From contig OY718803.1 in the NCBI GenBank assembly GCA_963070105.1, forward strand, positions 8,475,823-8,539,822: a DNA stretch of 64,000 bases. Reading direction: 5' to 3'. Below the pieces are notes generated by a model. It had not been told where the DNA came from. It searched no databases and saw only the letters and a program-made list of their open reading frames with translations. Position 1 is the stretch's first letter. Every line of letters starts with the position of its first letter. Of this stretch, positions 1-12,000 are shown in pieces. Both the position numbers and the translations under genes were made by a program. The stretch comes from Litomosoides sigmodontis. Taxonomy: Eukaryota > Nematoda > Chromadorea > Rhabditida > Onchocercidae.

Positions 1-3000
1 TCACCTTCAAACGATCCAAAGCTTCATCGATTGTAGGAAGAAGGTTTTGTCTTTCAGTAATTTTGTCCGCATCAAGATTTCCCTCATCACTATCACTGAT
101 CATCATCTCATTTTTAAGCTTCCCCACGGTAGCAAGTTTGCGCTAAAGGAAAAAATTGAAATGAGTAAATGATAAATACATTTCATATTTCCAGTCACCA
201 AAAAATGATGTTGTGATAAAGGAAGAAAAAATATTGAGAAAAAAAAAGAACACCACTAAAAACTTACATTTATATCGTCTAGCTGATCATCACGCTCAGA
301 TGCAGTAGCAGCAGTTTCATCAGAGATTGATGTTGGTAGAGCTTGTAATGACGATAGTTGTGCTGCTTCAATTTCGTCTTTGATTTCATCAAATGTTGCA
401 TGCTCCTTTCCAACTGCATCAGTTAACCCTTTTACAAGATCACTGACTTGTCCCAATAGCAAATTACCCTTCTCTTGTAATTCATTACCCTCATCATTCT
501 GAGGAATATTCTCCAGCAAACTTTCAAGTTGATGCTTCATTCCCTCTAGCTTATTTAATGCAGCATTTTGCTCCTCAACTGTTTGCATCATTTGTATTTG
601 TTCCATTTCATTAAGCACACTTTCGTTGACTGAATTTATCTCCGATGCTATAGCATATAATTTGGCACGATCTGCCAATTTTCCTTTTTTGTCATCAAGT
701 GCATCTTGTAACTGTACAACACGACCAAACAGATCATCAGTCACTAATGCACGTTTAACCATACCACCTTCCGAACACTGTTGTAACTTCTCTTCCAACT
801 CTTCCACTCTCCCTTTCAGTTCTCGCAAATTTTCGGCTAATTGACCAATGCTTTCCAGCTGTTCTGATGATGATGCTTCACTAATGGGATCAACTGCAAT
901 AACATCATCGCCAATTGTGGTTAATGTAGTCAATATTTCGTGCAAATCCTGCATCAATTCTTGCTCTTTTTCTACATCTTTTTCAAGAGGGAGAAGCAAA
1001 TTTTTGATTTTCTCCTCTACAGCATCTGCTTTCGCCAATAAATTCTCTTTGAGTTCAAGCTCACTGATATCCTCCATCTCTGATGATGGAATCTGATCGA
1101 GAAGAGAACGTAGCTCACTGATATCTTCCATGGCAACTAATAAATCTTGTGGAGTAGCATATTTATTGGCGAAATCATTCACTTTTTCTTCGCTATCATT
1201 AAGCTCTCGTTGAACTTCATCAAATCGATGATTCTCTTCTTCTTGTGCATCGTTTAATTTATCATTCACACGTGTTGACAAATTATTGTATCGATCTGTT
1301 AGCATATCAACGCTACGATAAAGCTCCTCAATGTTTTCAGTTTTTACCGGTAATATTACATCTCTGATACGATCAGATTTTTCAACTACTATTGGCAAAG
1401 TCATATCTCTGAAACTCTTCAATGCATCCATTGTGCCGTCAACTTTTTCAAAATCATTCTCAGCCTTAACAAGCGTTTCCTTAAAATCGTTGATCAAAGT
1501 TGACAGATTATTTTCAGCCTCCATTTCCTGCTTCTTTTTCACAATATCATCGTGCCATTGTTGGAAACTTTTGTTCACATCTGATAAACGATTGTCAAAT
1601 TCCTCAACTGTAGAAGCAGGCTTCAATAATGGTGGTGTTAATTCTTCCTTCAATTCACACAATTTCTCCAATGACTTTCGTAATTCATTAACATCATTGA
1701 TTCCTTTATTGGCAATGGACAATTCACAGCTAGCACTAGGAGTTTCTAGTTTACGCACATTATCTTCAAGATCCATCAATTGCTTGCTTACACTATCTGC
1801 TACTTCGTTAAATTCATTCAGCATAGCAAGCCGATCTTCCAAATTTCTTTCAACATTGTCATACTGTTCATTTAGTGTGGAAATTTCATTAAATGATTTT
1901 GCATATAATGAATCCATATCCGGCATTCCTTCCAATTTCTCACATATATCTTGTAATGCTGCCAAATGTGATCGGCCACTTTTAAGGTCATCAATTGCTT
2001 TTTGCAAATTGCTTGCTGTTGCGTTAACATCATTTTCCACTTTGTACGCTTCATCAACCATATCGTGTAGCTGTTTCGCTTCATCGTCAATTGTCCGTTG
2101 CAATGACACCGAAGCAACTTCATTCATCAATCGCTCTTCGGTTTCGTTTAGGAGCTGATTAAGCTTTTCATACTGATCATCTACAGATGATATGCTTAAT
2201 TCATCTGAGTGTAGCACCAGCTTCGGTTGTCTGCTTTCCTTTTCCTTCAATTCTTCCACTATACCACTTACTCTTCAAGCTCATTTTTTAATTCTTCTAA
2301 TCGTGGAATCTCTGTTTCTTCACATGTTCCATTGCGAATCATTATGACGCAATCGTTCATCTTCTTCATTCGGTTGATTAAATCGTTTTGCATGTCAACA
2401 AGTTGCTTTTCTGTTGAAACATCTTCAGCAAGTGATGACGATAATTTCTGAAGTATTCAACTAATTATAAATTTATCAAAATAACTATACATATCAAAAA
2501 ATATATATAATTATATATATCATATCATATATATATATATATATAATTCAATAAAATTAGTACCTTAGCATCTTCTTCAGCTTTTTCAATTTTTTGCTTG
2601 ATTTCATTGANNNNNNNNNNNNNNNNNNNNNNNNNNNNNNNNNNNNNNNNNNNNNNNNNNNNNNNNNNNNNNNNNNNNNNNNNNNNNNNNNNNNNNNNNN
2701 NNNNNNNNNNNNNNNNNNNNNNNNNNNNNNNNNNNNNNNNNNNNNNNNNNNNNNNNNNNNNNNNNNNNNNNNNNNNNNNNNNNNNNNNNNNNNNNNNNNN
2801 NNNNNNNNNNTGATCAAAATTCGGATAATGCTTTCTCGTCCCTTCTTCTCTTCTCCCCATCCGTTTCCTCTTCCTCCATGATTTGACTTACATTTGTTTG
2901 TATCGCATTCATCTGGTTCAATATTTCGGCAAATTTCATTTCCATTTCTTTTTCAAGTAAATCATGCTCCACTTTGACATCCTCATCTTCCACTACAGGA

Positions 3001-6000
3001 CGTTGTTGTTGCAATTGTTCTTTAACTTTCGCCAATTCCCCTTCATCATATGGTTTCAATCTTTTCTGCTTTTGCGACATTATCTAGTTGCTCGTTAACA
3101 AAACAGGTAAATATGATTCAATTGTTCTGCTAACATTTCAATTGATGGTTGAGATACACGATCAACGTGCAAACGAGTTCGTTTTGCTTCATCGTTTTTT
3201 GCTTGCAGATATTGTAATTGTGCTTGCAATCGTGGCAATTGATCGTCCTTTAGCATCTGAAATGAAAAAATAATAATAGTTATTTCTAAATCAAAAAAAA
3301 AAAAATGCTACCTCTAAGAAATAATAATAAAATTAGAGGAGGAAACTTCGCTAAATTATATCAATAACCTCTTCAAGTTGTTCACGAACAATCGGTTCAG
3401 TTGAAAGATTCTCATTCAAATATTCCAGTTCTTTCGCCATTTGTTGGGCAGATTCATTCAGAATGTTTTCGTCATACAGTTCGTTACTTATTAACGATAT
3501 GAGATTTTCATATTGCCGTTCTGTTTGATCAATATCCACATCGTAAAAAACGAACATCAGCGTATGCAGTTTCTAGTGGATTTAATTGTTCGCAAAGATT
3601 TTCTAATTTTACACGACTTGCACCACGTAAATCGTGTACCTCTTCAGCTGCCTTCTGAAATGAAATGAATATAGAACTTAAATAATTATGAAGTAGAACA
3701 GTTTGGTAAAATCAATAAGATGAAAATTTTCATACAAACCTTAAGCTTATCCAAATCATCAATCACTTCTTCATAGGATCTAATATGTTTAGTTCCAATT
3801 TCATCAAGTGGTTTCCGTTTTGTTTCAAGCTGATCTGTTGCATTCTCTCGTTCGTCAACGAACTGTGACCAGAGATCGGCACGATGTGACAAATTGGCTT
3901 GAAGTATTTTTGCATCCTCAACAATTGCTTTTAAATGTGTAGCCATTTCTTCATTTTCTGGCATCATCTTGAGCAATTCTGTTGCCGCTTTCACAGGCTT
4001 CATAAGTGCTTCCGATGTAGTAGCGTATATCGTTGGAATTGTTTCAGCATCATTTAACACTGCTTGACCTTTCTCACTCAAACAGTTCAATTCGTTACAC
4101 AACTGAGTGCTAGCCTCATGCATTTTTTTCAACGGTATCCAATTCCTTATACAACTGATTGCTATCTTCAAGCATTTTTTTCAGCCACAACTCGATCCTC
4201 CATTGTTTTTTGATCATCCTGCAAATTGAATAAATGCAAAAAATGAAAGAAGAATGAAGATAATATATGTGCTCGTTGAACCAGTTGAGCTTGCACAACC
4301 TTGGCTTCTTCAATTAGCTCCCATAACTGCTTAAAAATCACCTCATCCGTTGTCGCATCGTTTGATATTTAAATTGCCTGTCGCCTTAATGAGATCGGCT
4401 ATTGAATCTGAGACGCAAAGATAGGAACCAACGGCAGCTTCCGAATCGCCCACAAGCTTCCGACCATCATTTACCAACTTTTCTAACTCATCGTGCAACG
4501 CCTTACAATCTGCGCCAATCTTTTCCTGGTACTCACCACGCTTTCCATCAAAATATTCATCATCCCCCTGAAACAAGTTATTCAAACACTACGTAACCTG
4601 CTGTACCAACAGCATCGCTCATCTCATCCCCTTCAGCAATTCTATCGTAAAAGGAAACCACAAACACAACAGAGATGAAAAAAGCCAGTACAAATAATAA
4701 TTACTTCGCTTATCACATTAAACCTTTTGAATTCCAGATGAATTTGCTCATAATCATGAATCCCCAAAAGAACTATGGATAATATTACGAAAACATTACA
4801 CACCATCATTAAAATTCTCACCTTCAGACGATCCAGAGCAACCATTTCTTCAGCGGTATCCAATTCCTTATACAACTGATTGCTATCTTCACGCATTTTT
4901 TCAGCCACAACTCGATCCTCCACTGTTTTTTGATCATCCTGCAAATTGAATAAATGCAAAAAATTAAAGAAGAATGAAGAATCAATTTTAGTAATTTTCT
5001 GCTAACAAATATAAACTTTCACCTTCAAACGATCCAAAGCTTCATCGATTGTAGGAAGAAGGTTTTGTCTTTCAGTAATTTTGTCCGCATCAAGATTTCC
5101 CTCATCACTATCACTGATCATCATCTCATTTTTAAGCTTCCCCACGGTAGCAAGTTTGCGCTAAAGGAAAAAATTGAAATGAGTAAATGATAAATACATT
5201 TCATATTTCCAGTCACCAAAAAATGATGTTGTGATAAAGGAAGAAAAAATATTGAGAAAAAAAAAGAACACCACTAAAAACTTACATTTATATCGTCTAG
5301 CTGATCATCACGCTCAGATGCAGTAGCAGCAGTTTCATCAGAGATTGATGTTGGTAGAGCTTGTAATGACGATAGTTGTGCTGCTTCAATTTCGTCTTTG
5401 ATTTCATCAAATGTTGCATGCTCCTTTCCAACTGCATCAGTTAACCCTTTTACAAGATCACTGACTTGTCCCAATAGCAAATTACCCTTCTCTTGTAATT
5501 CATTACCCTCATCATTCTGAGGAATATTCTCCAGCAAACTTTCAAGTTGATGCTTCATTCCCTCTAGCTTATTTAATGCAGCATTTTGCTCCTCAACTGT
5601 TTGCATCATTTGTATTTGTTCCATTTCATTAAGCACACTTTCGTTGACTGAATTTATCTCCGATGCTATAGCATATAATTTGGCACGATCTGCCAATTTT
5701 CCTTTTTTGTCATCAAGTGCATCTTGTAACTGTACAACACGACCAAACAGATCATCAGTCACTAATGCACGTTTAACCATACCACCTTCCGAACACTGTT
5801 GTAACTTCTCTTCCAACTCTTCCACTCTCCCTTTCAGTTCTCGCAAATTTTCGGCTAATTGACCAATGCTTTCCAGCTGTTCTGATGATGATGCTTCACT
5901 AATGGGATCAACTGCAATAACATCATCGCCAATTGTGGTTAATGTAGTCAATATTTCGTGCAAATCCTGCATCAATTCTTGCTCTTTTTCTACATCTTTT

Positions 6001-9000
6001 TCAAGAGGGAGAAGCAAATTTTTGATTTTCTCCTCTACAGCATCTGCTTTCGCCAATAAATTCTCTTTGAGTTCAAGCTCACTGATATCCTCCATCTCTG
6101 ATGATGGAATCTGATCGAGAAGAGAACGTAGCTCACTGATATCTTCCATGGCAACTAATAAATCTTGTGGAGTAGCATATTTATTGGCGAAATCATTCAC
6201 TTTTTCTTCGCTATCATTAAGCTCTCGTTGAACTTCATCAAATCGATGATTCTCTTCTTCTTGTGCATCGTTTAATTTATCATTCACACGTGTTGACAAA
6301 TTATTGTATCGATCTGTTAGCATATCAACGCTACGATAAAGCTCCTCAATGTTTTCAGTTTTTACCGGTAATATTACATCTCTGATACGATCAGATTTTT
6401 CAACTACTATTGGCAAAGTCATATCTCTGAAACTCTTCAATGCATCCATTGTGCCGTCAACTTTTTCAAAATCATTCTCAGCCTTAACAAGCGTTTCCTT
6501 AAAATCGTTGATCAAAGTTGACAGATTATTTTCAGCCTCCATTTCCTGCTTCTTTTTCACAATATCATCGTGCCATTGTTGGAAACTTTTGTTCACATCT
6601 GATAAACGATTGTCAAATTCCTCAACTGTAGAAGCAGGCTTCAATAATGGTGGTGTTAATTCTTCCTTCAATTCACACAATTTCTCCAATGACTTTCGTA
6701 ATTCATTAACATCATTGATTCCTTTATTGGCAATGGACAATTCACAGCTAGCACTAGGAGTTTCTAGTTTACGCACATTATCTTCAAGATCCATCAATTG
6801 CTTGCTTACACTATCTGCTACTTCGTTAAATTCATTCAGCATAGCAAGCCGATCTTCCAAATTTCTTTCAACATTGTCATACTGTTCATTTAGTGTGGAA
6901 ATTTCATTAAATGATTTTGCATATAATGAATCCATATCCGGCATTCCTTCCAATTTCTCACATATATCTTGTAATGCTGCCAAATGTGATCGGCCACTTT
7001 TAAGGTCATCAATTGCTTTTTGCAAATTGCTTGCTGTTGCGTTAACATCATTTTCCACTTTGTACGCTTCATCAACCATATCGTGTAGCTGTTTCGCTTC
7101 ATCGTCAATTGTCCGTTGCAATGACACCGAAGCAACTTCATTCATCAATCGCTCTTCGGTTTCGTTTAGGAGCTGATTAAGCTTTTCATACTGATCATCT
7201 ACAGATGATATGCTTAATTCATCTGAGTGTAGCACCAGCTTCGGTTGTCTGCTTTCCTTTTCCTTCAATTCTTCCACTATACCACTTACTTCTTCAAGCT
7301 CATTTTTTAATTCTTCTAATCGTGGAATCTCTGTTTCTTCACATGTTCCATTGCGAATCATTATGACGCAATCGTTCATCTTCTTCATTCGGTTGATTAA
7401 ATCGTTTTGCATGTCAACAAGTTGCTTTTCTGTTGAAACATCTTCAGCAAGTGATGACGATAATTTCTGAAGTATTCAACTAATTATAAATTTATCAAAA
7501 TAACTATACATATCAAAAAATATATATAATTATATATATCATATCATATATATATATATATATAATTCAATAAAATTAGTACCTTAGCATCTTCTTCAGC
7601 TTTTTCAATTTTTTGCTTGATTTCATTGATTGCAGCAGGATGAGAAGTGGATAAATCGTGTTGTTTATCTGTCGCTTTCTGCAATAATTCCGTAATCTGA
7701 TCCTGCAATCCTTGCAATATTTCCATATCGTTGATTGCTGCTCGATATGGTTGCGGTTGTGCATAGCTAGCAAGCAATCCTTCGATACTATCCGTAACCG
7801 CTCGCAACTCATCCCCTAATTCACCTTCACTTGCAATAGATTCACGTGAAGCGCGTGACTTATCAGTATGAGATACTGTTTCGCTTAACATTCTTTCCAT
7901 ATCAATCTGTTCGTCGTTAGTCATGTCACTTCGATCATAATCTTTCAACTTATCAGTTGCTGAAGCCGCTAACTCATGTGCTTGCAATTGATTCTCCAAT
8001 GATAACTTTTCATTCTCAGATTGCATCATCTCTCTCATCTGTTCCTTTTCCGTTAGTTTCTCATCCAACTTCCTCTGCAAAAGATAATGATTTATGAATA
8101 TTAAAGTAACGATTGATCGCACACTCTACGAATGACGATATTATTATGAAATATAAGAAAAATTGTTTATTGCTTGTAAGGAAATTAATTTACCTTGCAT
8201 TCTTCAGCAAATTTTTTCGCATTTTCAAGTTCGGATTGAAGAGATGGGAGGGTGATGCTTCCTGGATGTGACTGCGAAATAAGCTCATTCATCATTGGTA
8301 GAATTTTATCAGCTGTTTCATTTAGCGCTAATTCAAGTGCATTAATTTGTTGATCAAATTCGGATAATGCTTTCTCGTCCCTTCTTCTCTTCTCCCCATC
8401 CGTTTCCTCTTCCTCCATGATTTGACTTACATTTGTTTGTATCGCATTCATCTGGTTCAATATTTCGGCAAATTTCATTTCCATTTCTTTTTCAAGTAAA
8501 TCATGCTCCACTTTGACATCCTCATCTTCCACTACAGGACGTTGTTGTTGCAATTGTTCTTTAACTTTCGCCAATTCCCCTTCATCATATGGTTCAATCT
8601 TTTCTGCTTTTGCGACATTATCTAGTTGCTCGTTAACAAACAGGTAAATATGATTCAATTGTTCTGCTAACATTTCAATTGATGGTTGAGATACACGATC
8701 AACGTGCAAACGAGTTCGTTTTGCTTCATCGTTTTTTGCTTGCAGATATTGTAATTGTGCTTGCAATCGTGGCAATTGATCGTCCTTTAGCATCTGAAAT
8801 GAAAAAATAATAATAGTTATTTCTAAATCAAAAAAAAAAAAATGCTACCTCTAAGAAATAATAATAAAATTAGAGGAGGAAACTTCGCTAAATTATATCA
8901 ATAACCTCTTCAAGTTGTTCACGAACAATCGGTTCAGTTGAAAGATTCTCATTCAAATATTCCAGTTCTTTCGCCATTTGTTGGGCAGATTCATTCAGAA

Positions 9001-12000
9001 TGTTTTCGTCATACAGTTCGTTACTTATTAACGATATGAGATTTTCATATTGCCGTTCTGTTTGATCAATATCCACATCGTAAAAACGAACATCAGCGTA
9101 TGCAGTTTCTAGTGGATTTAATTGTTCGCAAAGATTTTCTAATTTTACACGACTTGCACCACGTAAATCGTGTACCTCTTCAGCTGCCTTCTGAAATGAA
9201 ATGAATATAGAACTTAAATAATTATGAAGTAGAACAGTTTGGTAAAATCAATAAGATGAAAATTTTCATACAAACCTTAAGCTTATCCAAATCATCAATC
9301 ACTTCTTCATAGGATCTAATATGTTTAGTTCCAATTTCATCAAGTGGTTTCCGTTTTGTTTCAAGCTGATCTGTTGCATTCTCTCGTTCGTCAACGAACT
9401 GTGACCAGAGATCGGCACGATGTGACAAATTGGCTTGAAGTATTTTTGCATCCTCAACAATTGCTTTTAAATGTGTAGCCATTTCTTCATTTTCTGGCAT
9501 CATCTTGAGCAATTCTGTTGCCGCTTTCACAGGCTTCATAAGTGCTTCCGATGTAGTAGCGTATATCGTTGGAATTGTTTCAGCATCATTTAACACTGCT
9601 TGACCTTTCTCACTCAAACAGTTCAATTCGTTACACAACTGAGTGCTAGCCTCATGCATTTTTTCAACGGTATCCAATTCCTTATACAACTGATTGCTAT
9701 CTTCAAGCATTTTTTCAGCCACAACTCGATCCTCCATTGTTTTTTGATCATCCTGCAAATTGAATAAATGCAAAAAATGAAAGAAGAATGAAGATAATAT
9801 ATGTGCTCGTTGAACCAGTTGAGCTTGCACAACCTTGGCTTCTTCAATTAGCTCCCATAACTGCTTAAAAATCACCTCATCCGTTGTCGCATCGTTGATA
9901 TTTAAATTGCCTGTCGCCTTAATGAGATCGGCTATTGAATCTGAGACGCAAAGATAGGAACCAACGGCAGCTTCCGAATCGCCCACAAGCTTCCGACCAT
10001 CATTTACCAACTTTTCTAACTCATCGTGCAACGCCTTACAATCTGCGCCAATCTTTTCCTGGTACTCACCACGCTTTCCATCAAAATATTCATCATCCCC
10101 CTGAAACAAGTTATTCAAACACTACGTAACTGCTGTACCAACAGCATCGCTCATCTCATCCCCTTCAGCAATTCTATCGTAAAAGGAAACCACAAACACA
10201 ACAGAGATGAAAAAAGCCAGTACAAATAATAATTACTTCGCTTATCACATTAAACCTTTTGAATTCCAGATGAATTTGCTCATAATCATGAATCCCCAAA
10301 AGAACTATGGATAATATTACGAAAACATTACACACCATCATTAAAATTCTCACCTTCAGACGATCCAGAGCAACCATTTCTTCAGCGGTATCCAATTCCT
10401 TATACAACTGATTGCTATCTTCACGCATTTTTTCAGCCACAACTCGATCCTCCACTGTTTTTTGATCATCCTGCAAATTGAATAAATGCAAAAAATTAAA
10501 GAAGAATGAAGAATCAATTTTAGTAATTTTCTGCTAACAAATATAAACTTTCACCTTCAAACGATCCAAAGCTTCATCGATTGTAGGAAGAAGGTTTTGT
10601 CTTTCAGTAATTTTGTCCGCATCAAGATTTCCCTCATCACTATCACTGATCATCATCTCATTTTTAAGCTTCCCCACGGTAGCAAGTTTGCGCTAAAGGA
10701 AAAAATTGAAATGAGTAAATGATAAATACATTTCATATTTCCAGTCACCAAAAAATGATGTTGTGATAAAGGAAGAAAAAATATTGAGAAAAAAAAAGAA
10801 CACCACTAAAAACTTACATTTATATCGTCTAGCTGATCATCACGCTCAGATGCAGTAGCAGCAGTTTCATCAGAGATTGATGTTGGTAGAGCTTGTAATG
10901 ACGATAGTTGTGCTGCTTCAATTTCGTCTTTGATTTCATCAAATGTTGCATGCTCCTTTCCAACTGCATCAGTTAACCCTTTTACAAGATCACTGACTTG
11001 TCCCAATAGCAAATTACCCTTCTCTTGTAATTCATTACCCTCATCATTCTGAGGAATATTCTCCAGCAAACTTTCAAGTTGATGCTTCATTCCCTCTAGC
11101 TTATTTAATGCAGCATTTTGCTCCTCAACTGTTTGCATCATTTGTATTTGTTCCATTTCATTAAGCACACTTTCGTTGACTGAATTTATCTCCGATGCTA
11201 TAGCATATAATTTGGCACGATCTGCCAATTTTCCTTTTTTGTCATCAAGTGCATCTTGTAACTGTACAACACGACCAAACAGATCATCAGTCACTAATGC
11301 ACGTTTAACCATACCACCTTCCGAACACTGTTGTAACTTCTCTTCCAACTCTTCCACTCTCCCTTTCAGTTCTCGCAAATTTTCGGCTAATTGACCAATG
11401 CTTTCCAGCTGTTCTGATGATGATGCTTCACTAATGGGATCAACTGCAATAACATCATCGCCAATTGTGGTTAATGTAGTCAATATTTCGTGCAAATCCT
11501 GCATCAATTCTTGCTCTTTTTCTACATCTTTTTCAAGAGGGAGAAGCAAATTTTTGATTTTCTCCTCTACAGCATCTGCTTTCGCCAATAAATTCTCTTT
11601 GAGTTCAAGCTCACTGATATCCTCCATCTCTGATGATGGAATCTGATCGAGAAGAGAACGTAGCTCACTGATATCTTCCATGGCAACTAATAAATCTTGT
11701 GGAGTAGCATATTTATTGGCGAAATCATTCACTTTTTCTTCGCTATCATTAAGCTCTCGTTGAACTTCATCAAATCGATGATTCTCTTCTTCTTGTGCAT
11801 CGTTTAATTTATCATTCACACGTGTTGACAAATTATTGTATCGATCTGTTAGCATATCAACGCTACGATAAAGCTCCTCAATGTTTTCAGTTTTTACCGG
11901 TAATATTACATCTCTGATACGATCAGATTTTTCAACTACTATTGGCAAAGTCATATCTCTGAAACTCTTCAATGCATCCATTGTGCCGTCAACTTTTTCA

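Noticed and set aside
268..5160. Copy 1 as a pseudogene repeat
   Set aside because: All lesions are homopolymer length changes clustered around an N gap, with unchanged sequence on both sides. Assembly error explains them more simply.
6349..7176. Plus-strand open frame of 275 codons opposite e7, present in every copy
   Set aside because: It is Ser/Phe-rich, as expected from the antisense of an acidic Glu/Asp/Lys-rich exon, lacks recognisable domain features, and lies wholly within a well-bordered exon. It recurs only because the exon recurs.
5274..7412. e7 as an intronless 712-codon gene starting at ATG 7412
   Set aside because: The frame is open for 18 more codons up to a good acceptor (ACTTCAG), and the 3' end has a GTAAGT donor 12 bases before the stop. 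It is an internal exon.
7544..8122. Different e6 C-termini among copies (192, 193 or 203 codons)
   Set aside because: The differences come from reading through the donor into the TA microsatellite intron, whose length varies. The spliced exon is the same 164 codons in all complete copies.
8185..8793. e5 as a separate 202-codon gene starting at ATG 8793
   Set aside because: The ATG is directly after a TTTCAG acceptor, e4 joins it in frame, and the stop lies past a GTAAAT donor.
10174..10491. A 105-codon membrane protein gene on the minus strand
   Set aside because: It begins in an intron tail, passes through e2, and continues past a strong GTGAGA donor. The hydrophobic part is intronic; it was kept only as a speculative retained-intron observation.
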